From NCBI GenBank assembly GCA_900545625.1, contig UQZS01000047.1, positions 1 through 14,802 on the forward strand: a DNA stretch of 14,802 bases, given 5' to 3'. The position numbers and the translations under genes were made by a program. Shown in pieces: positions 7,140-14,802 of the stretch. The notes under the pieces are model-generated. The model saw only the letters and a list, made by a program, of their open reading frames with translations, was not told where the DNA came from and ran no database searches. The stretch comes from an uncultured Oscillospiraceae bacterium (lineage in GTDB: Bacteria; Bacillota; Clostridia; Oscillospirales; Acutalibacteraceae). Each line of letters starts with the position of its first letter. Within the stretch, counting starts at the first letter, position 1.

Positions 7140-8353
7140 TATGCTTCCTCCAGAAATTTTTTCATAATGTCGGGGCCGTGCTCCACGAACACGCCCGTCG
7201 CTTTGGCGGTCTGCTCGTTGATCGTCTCGACGCCCTGTTTTTCGCCGCTGCGGTGATAAATGAGATACGGCACGGGGTCGCTTGCATGCGTGCCCGTAAC
7301 AATGGGGGTGGGGTGGTCGGGCAGGATCATGATCTTATAATCCTCACCGATCTCAGAAAGCCCGTCGAGCACGATGGGCAGCACGCGGCTGTCGATGGCT
7401 TCAATGGACTTGACCTTATTTTCGGGTTCGTTGCGGTGACCGCATTCGTCGGGTGCTTCCAAGTGGATGTACGCAAGGTCACAGCCGCTTTTGAGCGCGT
7501 CCACGGCGGCGTTTGCCTTGCCCTCAAAATTTGTATCGATATACCCCGTCGCGCCTTCGACTTCCGGTGCGAGCATCCCGGCACATTTTGCGATGCCTTT
7601 GAGCAGATCGACGGCGGAAATGACCGCGCCTTTCTTGCCATAGAGCGATTCGAACGACGGCAGCATGGGCTTCTTGCCCTCGCCCCACATCCAGATGGCG
7701 TTGGCGGGGCGTTTGCCCTCGCGGATGCGTTTTTGATTGACGGGATGCTGCATCAAAAACGCGTAGCTGTCACGCATCATGGCAATAAGCGGCGCGGCGT
7801 TCGGGGAATCCGAAAGGTATTCGCCGATCACGCGCCCGGAAATATCATGCGGCGGTGTCATGGAACCGAGATCGGTCGTGCCGTTCGCCCAAACCAGGCA
7901 GTGACGGTAGCTGACGCCCGGATAAAAGGTGAATTCCGCGTTTCCGAAACGCGCCTGGACGTCTTTCATGATCTCGGCAGCCTCTGGCGTGGAGATGTCG
8001 CCCGCGCAGTAGTCCACCATGGTCTTGTCCTCGAAGTTTTCTTCATCAGAAAGCGTTACGAGATTGGTGCGCAGCGTCACGTCGGTGTCGCGCAGTTCTA
8101 CGCCGATGCTCGCCGCCTCTAAGGGCGAACGCCCCGTGTAGTAAAGCTTCGGGTCAAAGCCCATCACACTCATGTTCGCGACGTCGCTGCCGGGCTTTAA
8201 GCCTTCTGCGACCGTGCGCACGAGTCCGACCTCGGCGTGCTTTGCGAGCGTGTCGATATGCGGTTTATTTGCGACCTCCATCGGCGTTTTGCCGCCGAGC
8301 GCGGGCACGGGATAATCCGCCATGCCGTCGCACAAAACGATCACGTATTTCAT
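7139..8353 (-). CDS. Cofactor-independent phosphoglycerate mutase (ApgM) family, proposed homoserine kinase
   Basis: A 404-residue protein of the archaeal-type phosphoglycerate mutase branch of the alkaline phosphatase superfamily. Metal and catalytic motifs are present: CDGMADYP (D9), the nucleophile serine in NMSVMG (S62), EAPDECGHR (D302, H306), LPDHPTP (D346, H347) and GTHASDP (H356). A clade of this family is annotated as a proposed homoserine kinase in genomes without classical thrB. The position directly before metY and downstream of cysE fits an amino acid role better than glycolysis, but that is inference. Start ATG 8353-8351 overlaps the DUF975 stop as ATGA, with AAGGAG eight bases upstream. 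The frame extends further 5' but that part is antisense to nothing and overlaps DUF975 out of frame, so it is not used. Confidence 0.88.
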   Translation of the reverse strand: MKYVIVLCDGMADYPVPALGGKTPMEVANKPHIDTLAKHAEVGLVRTVAEGLKPGSDVANMSVMGFDPKLYYTGRSPLEAASIGVELRDTDVTLRTNLVTLSDEENFEDKTMVDYCAGDISTPEAAEIMKDVQARFGNAEFTFYPGVSYRHCLVWANGTTDLGSMTPPHDISGRVIGEYLSDSPNAAPLIAMMRDSYAFLMQHPVNQKRIREGKRPANAIWMWGEGKKPMLPSFESLYGKKGAVISAVDLLKGIAKCAGMLAPEVEGATGYIDTNFEGKANAAVDALKSGCDLAYIHLEAPDECGHRNEPENKVKSIEAIDSRVLPIVLDGLSEIGEDYKIMILPDHPTPIVTGTHASDPVPYLIYHRSGEKQGVETINEQTAKATGVFVEHGPDIMKKFLEEA

Positions 8354-9408
8354 TCGTCCTGCTCCTTTTCTTCGCGGTTTATGGGCTCGCCCGTCTGCTC
8401 TTTTGCAGGCGGGACGGATGCTTGCTGCGGCGGCTGCGCAGATCGCGCAGGCGGCGTTTGCCCCGTTCCGGGCGGAACGTCCCACGGGCGGAAGGTATCC
8501 TCCGGCGCGGGTGGTGTAAAGGTATTCGCCTGTTCGCCCGGCAGGGCTGACGGCTGCTGCGTATAAGGCTTTTGCTGCGGGGTTTGGAAGCCCTGCGTAT
8601 ACGGATTCGCCGAATACGGCGCGGAATACGGCGGCTGCTGCGGGCTTGCATACGGGTTTTGCCCCTGTGCCCATGCACCGCCCTGCGGCACAGGCGAAAA
8701 CACCTCGGGGGCAACGCGCCCCGTGGCGATCGCATATGCCTTGAGGTTTTCGTAGTACATCGCCTTTGTGGTAGCTTGATACGGCACGACATAAATCGAA
8801 GCGATCCCGCCCGTCACGCCGACGAGCATATCCCACAAAATGAAGCTCAGTTCTAAAACGAACAAGTCGGATTTAAAGCCCTGTGTCAGGCAGTCGCTGA
8901 TCTCACGCGCATGCTTTGCATCGAGCGTCGGATTGTCGTGGATAATATACGGCACCATATACCACGCATAGGCTTTGACGATGCCCGGAACGATGAACAG
9001 CAGGGCCCACAGCCCGATAAACAGCTCCCGCAAAAATCCGACGACAAAGTATTTGCCGTAAAAATGCGCGCCCTCTTTGTAAAGGCTTTTCCAGTCCGGC
9101 TGGAACCCGCGCAAATGATTTAGGAAATAGCCTGCTGCGGCACACACAAACGGGATGAGCAGGATATCCACAAGAGAGAAAAGGTTATAGCTGATCTGAA
9201 ATTCAAGCGCAGGGTCATAAGCGGCATACCCGCCCCCGAACAGTTCGGAAAACTGCCGCGCGGCGGAAATTCCGGTGGTGATGGCGCTCACAACCCCTGT
9301 CGCCAGCAGGATCGGGAGATACGCAAGGAACATTTTGCCCCAGCGGTTATTTTGCCCGATAAATATACGAGCTTCTTTTTTGATGGCGGCTCGGTTTAAA
9401 ACTTCCAT
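8350..9408 (-). CDS. DUF975-family membrane protein with a Pro/Gln/Tyr-rich tail
   Basis: A 352-residue integral membrane protein. Hydrophobic segments lie near residues 25-46, 74-97, 119-156 (probably two passes, with FIVPGIVKAYAW) and 182-210. This region, with IVPGIVKAYAWYMVPYI and an amphipathic AREISDCLTQGFK stretch, is typical of DUF975, whose function is unknown. Residues about 232-352 form a low-complexity tail rich in Pro, Gln, Ala and Tyr that ends in charged residues (NREEKEQDE) and is probably disordered and cytoplasmic. It lies between cysS and the apgM-like gene and overlaps the latter by four bases. The ribosome binding site ahead of ATG 9408-9406 is weak (AAAGG about 12 bases away). 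Why a DUF975 protein sits in a cysteine operon is unclear. Confidence 0.85.
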   Translation of the reverse strand: MEVLNRAAIKKEARIFIGQNNRWGKMFLAYLPILLATGVVSAITTGISAARQFSELFGGGYAAYDPALEFQISYNLFSLVDILLIPFVCAAAGYFLNHLRGFQPDWKSLYKEGAHFYGKYFVVGFLRELFIGLWALLFIVPGIVKAYAWYMVPYIIHDNPTLDAKHAREISDCLTQGFKSDLFVLELSFILWDMLVGVTGGIASIYVVPYQATTKAMYYENLKAYAIATGRVAPEVFSPVPQGGAWAQGQNPYASPQQPPYSAPYSANPYTQGFQTPQQKPYTQQPSALPGEQANTFTPPAPEDTFRPWDVPPGTGQTPPARSAQPPQQASVPPAKEQTGEPINREEKEQDE

Positions 9409-9438
9409 GCTTTTCCGGCCTTTCTATGGGAAAACCCA

Positions 9439-10839
9439 TTACACGCGGTGCCATTTGACGCCCTGCGGGGTGTCTTCAAGCACGATCCCCTCGGCTTTCA
9501 GTTCGTCGCGGATACGGTCGGCTTCCGCCCAGTTTTTCGCCTTGCGCGCCGCCTGCCGCGCTTCGATGCGCGCTGCGATGTCCGCTTCGAGCGTCTCTTT
9601 TTTACGGTTGTACACAAGCCCGAGCACATCGGTGGCGAGTGTGTCGAACAGCGCTGCCGCTTCTTCCAAAAGTGCCTTCGAACCGGAGGACAGCACAGAT
9701 ACATTGATGTCGCGCACAAGCTCGAACACGGCGGCAAGGCCGTCAGCGGTGTTCAAGTCGTCGTCCATCGCCTCAATGAACTGGGTTTTGCGGTTCTCGA
9801 GTTGACGGCGGATGTCGGCGGCGTTTTCGGGTTGAGTATCGCCCGCGCTCTGCAACGCGAAATCAATGCTTTCGCGGCAGGTATACAGCCGCTCGAGCGA
9901 AGCGCGGCACTGCTCGATGATGTCCACGCTGTAATTGATGGGGCTGCGGTAGTGCGAAGACAGCATCAGGTAGCGGATCGGCTCGTAGCCGTATTTTTCC
10001 GCAACGTCGCGCACGGTGAAGAAATTGCCTAAGGACTTTGACATTTTGACATTATCGACATTGATATAGCCGTTGTGCATCCAATAGTGCGCGAACGGCA
10101 CGCCGTTGCAGCACTCGCTTTGGGCGATCTCGTTTTCGTGGTGGGGGAAAATGAGATCCTGCCCGCCGCAGTGGATGTCGATGGTCTCGCCCAAATACCG
10201 GCGCGCCATCGCCGAGCACTCGATGTGCCAGCCGGGTCTGCCCTTGCCCCACGGCGCGTCCCACGCGGGCTCACCGGGCTTGGCGCCCTTCCAAAGCGCG
10301 AAGTCCATCGGTTCCTTTTTCAGCTCGCCGATGTTGATGCGCGCGCCCGCTTCGAGGTCTTCGAGCGGCTGGTGCGACAGCTTGCCGTATTCCGTGAATT
10401 TCCCGGGACTGAAGTAGACGTCGCCGTTTTCGACGGCATAGGCATAGCCTTTTTCAATAAGGGTCGAAATGATCGAGATGATCTCGTCAATGTTTTCCGT
10501 CGCCTTGGGGTGCACGGTCGCCTCGCGGAAATTAAGCCCCTTGGCGTCCGTCCAGAATTCGCGGATGTACGTCTCGGAAACGGTCTTGTAGTCCGTGCCC
10601 TCTTCATTCGCACGGCGGATGATCTTGTCATCGATGTCCGTGAAATTCTGCACAAAGCGCACCTTGTAGCCGCGAAATTCCAGATAGCGGCGCAGGGTAT
10701 CGAACACACACAGCGGACGTGCATTGCCGATGTGGATGAAATTGTAGACCGTCGGGCCGCAGGCGTAGATCTTCACCTCGCCCGGCGTGACGGGCACGAG
10801 TTCCTCTTTTTTACGGGTGAGCGTATTGTAAACGCGCAT
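9439..10839 (-). CDS. cysS: Cysteinyl-tRNA synthetase
   Basis: A 466-residue class I aminoacyl-tRNA synthetase that charges tRNA-Cys; the length matches the family. The HIGH-type motif is HIGN at 36-39, and KMSKS is at 265-269. The zinc site that selects cysteine is complete: C27, C208 in WHIECSA, and the HHENE block at 233-237. The C-terminal part (about 310-466) is the helical anticodon-binding region, ending in the AEADRIRDELKAEGIVLEDTP segment typical of CysS (given here only in part by its position near the end). Start ATG 10839-10837 follows AAAGGAG by seven bases. It lies 40 bases after cysE, a common clostridial and bacillar pairing, and is under the cysteine T-box upstream of cysE. 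Confidence 0.97.
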   Translation of the reverse strand: MRVYNTLTRKKEELVPVTPGEVKIYACGPTVYNFIHIGNARPLCVFDTLRRYLEFRGYKVRFVQNFTDIDDKIIRRANEEGTDYKTVSETYIREFWTDAKGLNFREATVHPKATENIDEIISIISTLIEKGYAYAVENGDVYFSPGKFTEYGKLSHQPLEDLEAGARINIGELKKEPMDFALWKGAKPGEPAWDAPWGKGRPGWHIECSAMARRYLGETIDIHCGGQDLIFPHHENEIAQSECCNGVPFAHYWMHNGYINVDNVKMSKSLGNFFTVRDVAEKYGYEPIRYLMLSSHYRSPINYSVDIIEQCRASLERLYTCRESIDFALQSAGDTQPENAADIRRQLENRKTQFIEAMDDDLNTADGLAAVFELVRDINVSVLSSGSKALLEEAAALFDTLATDVLGLVYNRKKETLEADIAARIEARQAARKAKNWAEADRIRDELKAEGIVLEDTPQGVKWHRV

Positions 10840-10879
10840 AATTCTTCTCCTTTACGATCCGATTTGTTCTGGATCGCTT

Positions 10880-11527
10880 TTATTTAGCTTGCCCGCTTTC
10901 GCGGCAGGTTTCCAATTCCTTTTCGAGCGTATGGATGCGCACCGACATGCGGCAAAGCTCCTGCGAAACCGGGTCGGGCACATGCACCTGATCGAGGCAG
11001 TCCACGCGCACGCCGTTACGCTTGACCACACGCGCGGGCACGCCGACCGCTGTGCTTTCGGGCGGGATCTCCTCAAGAACCACCGCGCCCGCAGCGATGT
11101 TTGAGTTGTCGCCGACGCGGAAAGGCCCTAACACCTTTGCACCCGCGCCGATCATCACGCCGTTGCCGATGGTCGGATGGCGCTTGCCTGTGTCCTTGCC
11201 CGTGCCGCCGAGCGTCACACCCTGATACAGCGTCACATCATCGCCGATCTCCGCCGTTTCGCCGATGACGACGCCCGTACCGTGGTCGATGAAAAAGCGC
11301 CTGCCGATCTTGGCGGCGGGATGGATCTCAATGCCTGTTTTACGCACGGCGCGCTGGGAGAGCCACCGCGCCAAAAATTTGTGATTATGCCGCCACAACC
11401 AGTTTGCGCGGCGATGCATCCGAACGGCTCTAAGCCCCGGATACAGCAGTAAAATTTGCAGGGTGGAAGTCGCCGCAGGGTCGCGTTCCTTGACGGCGGC
11501 GATATCCTCCTTCAGTCTTTCAAACAT
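10880..11527 (-). CDS. cysE: Serine O-acetyltransferase
   Basis: A 215-residue enzyme that acetylates serine with acetyl-CoA to give O-acetylserine, the committed step of cysteine synthesis. The N-terminal helical part (1-65) is short, as in Firmicute CysE/EpsC forms. From about 65 comes the left-handed beta-helix of hexapeptide repeats: [18 protein letters not shown] (D81, H82), [13 protein letters not shown] (H117), [12 protein letters not shown] and GAVVLEEIP. The tail from about 185 to 210 has a heptad-like pattern and may pack or form a short coil. Start chosen at ATG 11527-11525, which has GGAGG six bases upstream; an in-frame ATG at 11548 lies upstream of that site, inside the terminator stem-T tract, and would not be used. 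First gene of the T-box operon. Confidence 0.95.
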   Translation of the reverse strand: MFERLKEDIAAVKERDPAATSTLQILLLYPGLRAVRMHRRANWLWRHNHKFLARWLSQRAVRKTGIEIHPAAKIGRRFFIDHGTGVVIGETAEIGDDVTLYQGVTLGGTGKDTGKRHPTIGNGVMIGAGAKVLGPFRVGDNSNIAAGAVVLEEIPPESTAVGVPARVVKRNGVRVDCLDQVHVPDPVSQELCRMSVRIHTLEKELETCRESGQAK

Positions 11528-11539
11528 AGATTTCCTCCG

Positions 11540-11581
11540 AAAAAACAAGCCTCCGCCGCCCCTTCCGGGCGCGACGAAGGC
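11540..11581 (-). terminator. Conditional terminator of the cysteine T-box
   Basis: On the minus strand, GCCTTCGTCGCGCCC pairs, with one bulged G, with GGGGCGGCGGAGGC across a four-base GGAA loop, then TTG and six T. It is expected to form when tRNA-Cys is charged and to be replaced by the T-box antiterminator when it is not. Confidence 0.85.
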
Positions 11582-11807
11582 GACAAATATCGCGGTTCCA
11601 CTTCGTTTCCCGCTCCCTTTTCGGGAACGGCTCTTTTTGCCTTAACGCGGCCAAAACGGGCGGGGATACATTCTCTTCCCCCCGCCTGCTCGGGAGTGCA
11701 TTTCGCAAAGAGTCCCGCAAAAGCGCTCGCAGCCCGTGGCGCTTTCTCTCTGGGCGGGCAAAAGGCTTTGCTACTTCTCTCCGTCCTTGCAGTTGAAATA
11801 TCCTGTC
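11540..11807 (-). promoter_or_regulatory. T-box riboswitch, cysteine-specific, ahead of cysE
   Basis: Leader RNA that senses uncharged tRNA-Cys and permits transcription of cysE and the genes after it. Stem I shows the AGTA/GAA loop E pattern flanking the GCAAAG/CTTTGC stem (about 11765-11770 with 11705-11710), followed by the specifier TGC (11700-11698), a cysteine codon. The conserved T-box AAGTGGAACCGCG lies at 11603-11591; its UGGA bulge fits the UCCA end of tRNA-Cys, whose discriminator is U. The competing terminator is a long GC-rich stem (11581-11567 with 11562-11549) followed by six T (11545-11540). The GGAGG of cysE comes directly after. The 5' boundary is an estimate from the promoter. 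Confidence 0.93.
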
Positions 11808-11813
11808 AAATAC

Positions 11814-11849
11814 AGTATAGCACAAAACACAAAAATGTGCACCTGTCAA
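11814..11849 (-). promoter_or_regulatory. Candidate extended -10 promoter of the cysE T-box operon
   Basis: On the minus strand, TGCTATACT gives an extended -10 (hexamer 11819-11814), placing the start near 11807 just before T-box stem I. A perfect TTGACA (11849-11844) lies 24 bases upstream of the -10, too far for an ordinary -35. The same TTTGACAGG word recurs 40 bases downstream at 11810-11802. Confidence 0.5.
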
Positions 11850-11880
11850 ATTGCTAAAACACGTTTCGGATTTTAAACGG

Positions 11881-12474
11881 TCATTTGGTGTAATCGATCA
11901 CACTTTTGCTGTCCTTGATATAGATCACGCCGGAGATCACGGTCAAGATCGCAGTGATCCACAACAGGAAATTAGAGATATTCGCGAGCGTGAGCCAATA
12001 CGGCACCGTGACGCCGGGATAGATCTGCGGCACATATTGGTAGATCTCGCCGAGCAGCATAATGATGATGGTAAAGACCATTTGGCTGACGGTTTTCAGC
12101 TTGCCCCAAAAGTTTGCGGGGATCACAACGCCGCCCGCCGCCGCAATCATGCGGATGGAGGCAATGGTGAATTCGCGCGTTAAAACGATCATCACAATCC
12201 AAATGTTGCAAAGCCCCATCTGCAAAAACGCAAGCAACGCAGAGGTAGTGAGCACCTTATCGGCGATGGGATCCAAAAGCTTGCCGAAATTGGTGATCTG
12301 CCCGTTTTTGCGCGCCAGCTTGCCGTCGATGGCGTCCGTAGCGGAGGCGATAGCGTAAACGATCGTTGCGATCAGGAACCGATGCGGGAGCGACTCCCAC
12401 AAAAGCAGCGCAAGAAAAAGCGGCGTCATGAGCATGCGCGCGATGGTGAGCTTGTTTGGCGTGTTTAATTTCAT
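11881..12474 (-). CDS. pgsA: CDP-diacylglycerol--glycerol-3-phosphate 3-phosphatidyltransferase
   Basis: A 197-residue membrane enzyme that makes phosphatidylglycerol phosphate from CDP-diacylglycerol and glycerol-3-phosphate, the entry to phosphatidylglycerol and cardiolipin. The CDP-alcohol phosphotransferase signature is complete: D47-x2-D50-G51-x2-A54-R55-x8-G64-x3-D68-x3-D72. Hydrophobic segments suggest about five or six membrane passes (near 12-27, 33-46, 75-98, 125-142 and 163-188). ATG 12474-12472 overlaps the rimO stop as ATGA, with GGAGA upstream inside rimO. rimO next to pgsA is a conserved arrangement in Firmicutes. No strong terminator follows; the cysE promoter starts within about 30 bases of the stop. 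Confidence 0.95.
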   Translation of the reverse strand: MKLNTPNKLTIARMLMTPLFLALLLWESLPHRFLIATIVYAIASATDAIDGKLARKNGQITNFGKLLDPIADKVLTTSALLAFLQMGLCNIWIVMIVLTREFTIASIRMIAAAGGVVIPANFWGKLKTVSQMVFTIIIMLLGEIYQYVPQIYPGVTVPYWLTLANISNFLLWITAILTVISGVIYIKDSKSVIDYTK

Positions 12475-13796
12475 ACAACTTCTCCGATCAAATCACAGTC
12501 GCGCACGTCGAAAACCTCGATCTCGACCATATCGCCCTCATGCAGCTCATACCCGCAGGTAAAATGTGCCTCACCGTCGATTTCGGGAGCGTCGCGCCAG
12601 GTGCGGCCGAAATAACTGTCCGTATACGGGTCATAGCCTTCCACGACGGTCTTATAGACCTTGCCGATGCATTCGCGGCTTTTTTCATCAAAAATACGGC
12701 TTTGGATATCCATGACTGTCTCCCCGCGTTCGCGGCGGACATCCTCGTCTACCTGGTCGGGGAATTCGGCTGCGGGCGTGCCCTCTTCAGCGGAAAAGGC
12801 AAAGCAGCCGAGCCGTTCAAAACGCGCTTCTTTTACAAATGCACAAAGCGTCTCGAACGCCGCCGCATCCTCACCGGGAAAGCCCGTGATGAGCGTGGTG
12901 CGCAGCACGACATCGGGCATGTGCTTACGGATGTTTTCGATAAGATTCAGCAGACTTTCGCTGTCGCCCTTACGGTTCATGGCGTGTAAAATGCGCGCAT
13001 CCGCGTGCTGCAGGGGCAAATCGATATAGTGCAGGATCTTATCGCTTTTCGCCATGACGTCTAACAATTCGTCGGTGATGCGGTCGGGGTAACAGTACAG
13101 CACACGGATCCACTCGATACCCTCCACGGCGTCCAATGCCTTTAAAAGAGCGGCAAGCGCGGGCTTGCCGTACAGATCCTCACCGTAGCGGGTGGTATCC
13201 TGTGCAACGACGACCAGCTCTTTGACGCCCGAATCGGCGAGTTCCTTAGCTTCTTTCAGAATGTCCTCAGGCGCACGGCTGCGGAATTCCCCACGGATGG
13301 CAGGGATAGCACAATACGAGCAGTGGTTCGAGCAGCCCTCGGCGATTTTGAGATAGGCAAACCACGGCGGGGTGGTGAGCATGCGCTCGCCCGAAAGCGG
13401 CAGATCCGTTTTTTCGCCGAACTGTTCGACGGTTTCGCCGTCGAGCACGCGTCGGCAGATGTCGCAGATGTCGGCGTTTGAGCCTAAACCCGCAACGGCG
13501 TCCGCTTCGGGAATCTCGTGAAGGATCTCCTCGCGGTAACGCTCCGCAAGGCAGCCCGTCACGACGATCTTGCCGATGACGCCCTCTTTTTTGAGCTGTG
13601 CCATATCCAGTATATTCTCGATCGCTTCCTGTTTTGCCTCTTCAATAAAGCCGCAGGTATTGACAAGGACAAGGTCGGCGCCGTCCACCTCGTTGGTGAT
13701 CTCGAAACCGCCTTGTGACAGGCGCGCGAGCATAAGCTCCGCATCCACCTGATTTTTCGGGCAGCCAAGCGAGATCATCCCGATTTTTTCAGCCAT
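12471..13796 (-). CDS. rimO: Ribosomal protein S12 methylthiotransferase RimO
   Basis: A 441-residue radical SAM enzyme that adds a methylthio group to the conserved aspartate of ribosomal protein S12. The N-terminal UPF0004 domain carries the cysteines of the auxiliary cluster (C12 in LGCPKNQ, C48 in NTCGF, C82 in TGCLAER). The radical SAM triad is C155-x3-C159-x2-C162 in EGCSNHCSYCAIP. The C-terminal TRAM domain covers about 375-441. The LGCPKNQVD start and PAIRGEFRSR segment favour RimO over MiaB. Start chosen at ATG 13796-13794, eight bases inside the end of recX, with GAGGAG ten bases upstream; a longer frame to 13862 has no support. Translation is probably coupled to recX and pgsA. Confidence 0.95.
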   Translation of the reverse strand: MAEKIGMISLGCPKNQVDAELMLARLSQGGFEITNEVDGADLVLVNTCGFIEEAKQEAIENILDMAQLKKEGVIGKIVVTGCLAERYREEILHEIPEADAVAGLGSNADICDICRRVLDGETVEQFGEKTDLPLSGERMLTTPPWFAYLKIAEGCSNHCSYCAIPAIRGEFRSRAPEDILKEAKELADSGVKELVVVAQDTTRYGEDLYGKPALAALLKALDAVEGIEWIRVLYCYPDRITDELLDVMAKSDKILHYIDLPLQHADARILHAMNRKGDSESLLNLIENIRKHMPDVVLRTTLITGFPGEDAAAFETLCAFVKEARFERLGCFAFSAEEGTPAAEFPDQVDEDVRRERGETVMDIQSRIFDEKSRECIGKVYKTVVEGYDPYTDSYFGRTWRDAPEIDGEAHFTCGYELHEGDMVEIEVFDVRDCDLIGEVV

Positions 13797-14415
13797 CTGT
13801 ATCCAGCTCCTCGAATTCCTGTTCCAATGTTTCCAGCGCGGCACGAATCTCCGTGTACGCATAGCCCATACGTAAAAGCCCGTTTACGGCGCGCCGCCTG
13901 CTCTTTTCATCCGAAAAGGCGGCACGGTATTTGCCGCGCAACAGTTCTATAATACGGGTTTCGCCGACTTTGTCAAGCCCTCCCACCGCATTTTCCGCAA
14001 TTTCACGGTCTATGCCCTTGCGCCGCAGCTCCAAAAGGATGCGCCGGGAGGCAAAATGTTTTTTTTCATACAACTCCGTTGCATAGTTTGCAGCGAAGCG
14101 TTCGTCATCCAGCAGCCCTAAATCCTTTGCTTTCTCGATTGCGGCCTCGGCCGCTGCGGACGGGTATTTGCGGCAGAGCTTTTCGTAAAGCTCCTTTTCG
14201 CTGTGGTCGCGGCGCGAAAGATAATCCTCCGCGCTGTTGAATGCACGGCGGGAGCCGACCGCCTCTTCCAAGGCGGCAAGCTCCCCGCTGTCGATTTGTG
14301 TTTGGTTGTGCCAGCGTTCTGAATACCAAAAGCGGCTGTCCACCGTCAGGCGGTATTCGTCATCCACAAAAATATGGATCTTATCCCCTTTGCCGGGCTT
14401 TGCGCTTAATTTCAT
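13789..14415 (-). CDS. recX: RecA regulator RecX
   Basis: A 208-residue RecX-family protein, which binds RecA filaments and modulates, usually limits, their activity. It is helical and built of three-helix repeats; the recognisable stretches are [15 protein letters not shown] (about 66-80), [27 protein letters not shown] and [11 protein letters not shown] near the end. The first about 50 residues ([15 protein letters not shown]) form the extra N-terminal part seen in Firmicute RecX. ATG 14415-14413 overlaps the recA stop as ATGA, so recX should be made in proportion to recA. It is followed by rimO with an eight-base overlap. Confidence 0.93.
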   Translation of the reverse strand: MKLSAKPGKGDKIHIFVDDEYRLTVDSRFWYSERWHNQTQIDSGELAALEEAVGSRRAFNSAEDYLSRRDHSEKELYEKLCRKYPSAAAEAAIEKAKDLGLLDDERFAANYATELYEKKHFASRRILLELRRKGIDREIAENAVGGLDKVGETRIIELLRGKYRAAFSDEKSRRRAVNGLLRMGYAYTEIRAALETLEQEFEELDTDG

Positions 14416-14802
14416 TCGTCGTCCTCGACCGCCACGTCGATCTTGGCGCGCGCGGCGGCTTTGGTGGTTGCCACGGGCTTATAGGCGACGGGTTCGTCCG
14501 CCGGGTCTTTTGCCGCTTGTTCGGTCTTCTGCGCGGCATTCGCCATCTGCTCGCGCACCTGCTTTTCGATCTCACCGCACAGCTTTTCGTCGCGGGAAAG
14601 CAGGTTCTTTACATTGTCGCGCCCCTGCCCGAGCCGTTCGCCGCCGTAGGAGAACCACGCGCCGCTCTTTTTGACGATCCCAAGCTCCACCGCCGCGTCG
14701 AGCACCTCGCCCACACGGGAAATGCCCTGACCGTACATGATGTCGAATTCCGCCGTCTTAAACGGCGGTGCGACCTTGTTTTTCACAATTTTGACCTTGG
14801 TA
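14412..14802 (-). CDS. recA: Recombinase RecA, C-terminal 129 residues (5' part beyond window)
   Basis: The C-terminal third of RecA, the ATP-dependent strand-exchange protein of homologous recombination and the SOS response. The frame enters from the right edge with [19 protein letters not shown], then [29 protein letters not shown] and a lysine/glutamate-rich C-terminal domain ending in VEDDE; the acidic tail is usual for RecA. The Walker motifs and DNA loops lie outside the window. It stops with TGA at 14414-14412, overlapping the recX start. The tail between about residues 85 and 129 of this piece is Ala/Lys/Thr-rich and variable. Confidence 0.97.
   Translation of the reverse strand, partial: TKVKIVKNKVAPPFKTAEFDIMYGQGISRVGEVLDAAVELGIVKKSGAWFSYGGERLGQGRDNVKNLLSRDEKLCGEIEKQVREQMANAAQKTEQAAKDPADEPVAYKPVATTKAAARAKIDVAVEDDE

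Noticed and set aside
7178..8122. Plus-strand open frame of 314 codons
   Set aside because: Antisense of the apgM-like gene. GC-rich third positions leave the opposite strand open; the translation is His/Arg-rich and has no ribosome binding site.
8354..8836. 5' extension of the apgM-like frame
   Set aside because: It overlaps DUF975 in another frame; the ATG at 8353 has a proper ribosome binding site and begins the family's MKYVIVLCDG start.
10075..10887. Plus-strand open frame of 270 codons
   Set aside because: Antisense of cysS, with no start signals and no family resemblance.
11862..11879. Hairpin after pgsA as a terminator
   Set aside because: The stem is only five AT-rich pairs (CGTTT/AAACG) followed by TGTTTT; too weak to call.

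Overview
The window looks like chromosomal DNA of a spore-forming Firmicute, most likely a class Clostridia member with fairly high GC for that group. The support is a yunB-type sporulation gene, strong GGAGG-type ribosome binding sites, a cysteine T-box riboswitch, an archaeal-type ApgM/homoserine-kinase-like gene and a DUF975 membrane protein. Nearly all genes are housekeeping or metabolic; I see no phage, insertion sequence, CRISPR array or defence system.

Layout, left to right. The left edge holds the N-terminal 273 codons of typA/bipA on the minus strand. After an AT-rich gap of about 220 bases comes a minus-strand tRNA-Thr(TGT)-tRNA-Tyr(GTA) operon with its own promoter and terminator. 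A divergent promoter drives a plus-strand AlkD-like DNA glycosylase gene. A bidirectional terminator separates it from a minus-strand GH3 beta-glucosidase-like gene. Then come yunB and a composite palindromic intergenic repeat (about 5595-5811), both between the GH3 gene and the sulfur operon.

The centre is a minus-strand operon read as T-box(Cys) - cysE - cysS - DUF975 - apgM-like - metY. The leader shows a TGC specifier and a UGGA T-box bulge that matches the U discriminator of tRNA-Cys, so the whole operon should be induced by uncharged tRNA-Cys. cysE makes O-acetylserine, metY can sulfhydrylate O-acetyl(homo)serine, cysS charges tRNA-Cys, and the apgM-like protein belongs to a family proposed to act as homoserine kinase. 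The right end is a second minus-strand operon, recA (C-terminal part only) - recX - rimO - pgsA, with each gene overlapping the next by 4 to 8 bases.

The most notable points are the coherent cysteine/homoserine regulon, the translational coupling of the apgM-like gene to metY, the nested palindromic repeat, and a sharp change in codon usage between typA and everything right of the tRNA genes. That change, together with a truncated-looking 49-codon frame beside the tRNAs, could mark a transfer boundary or a chimeric contig join. I did not find a convincing wholly new system.
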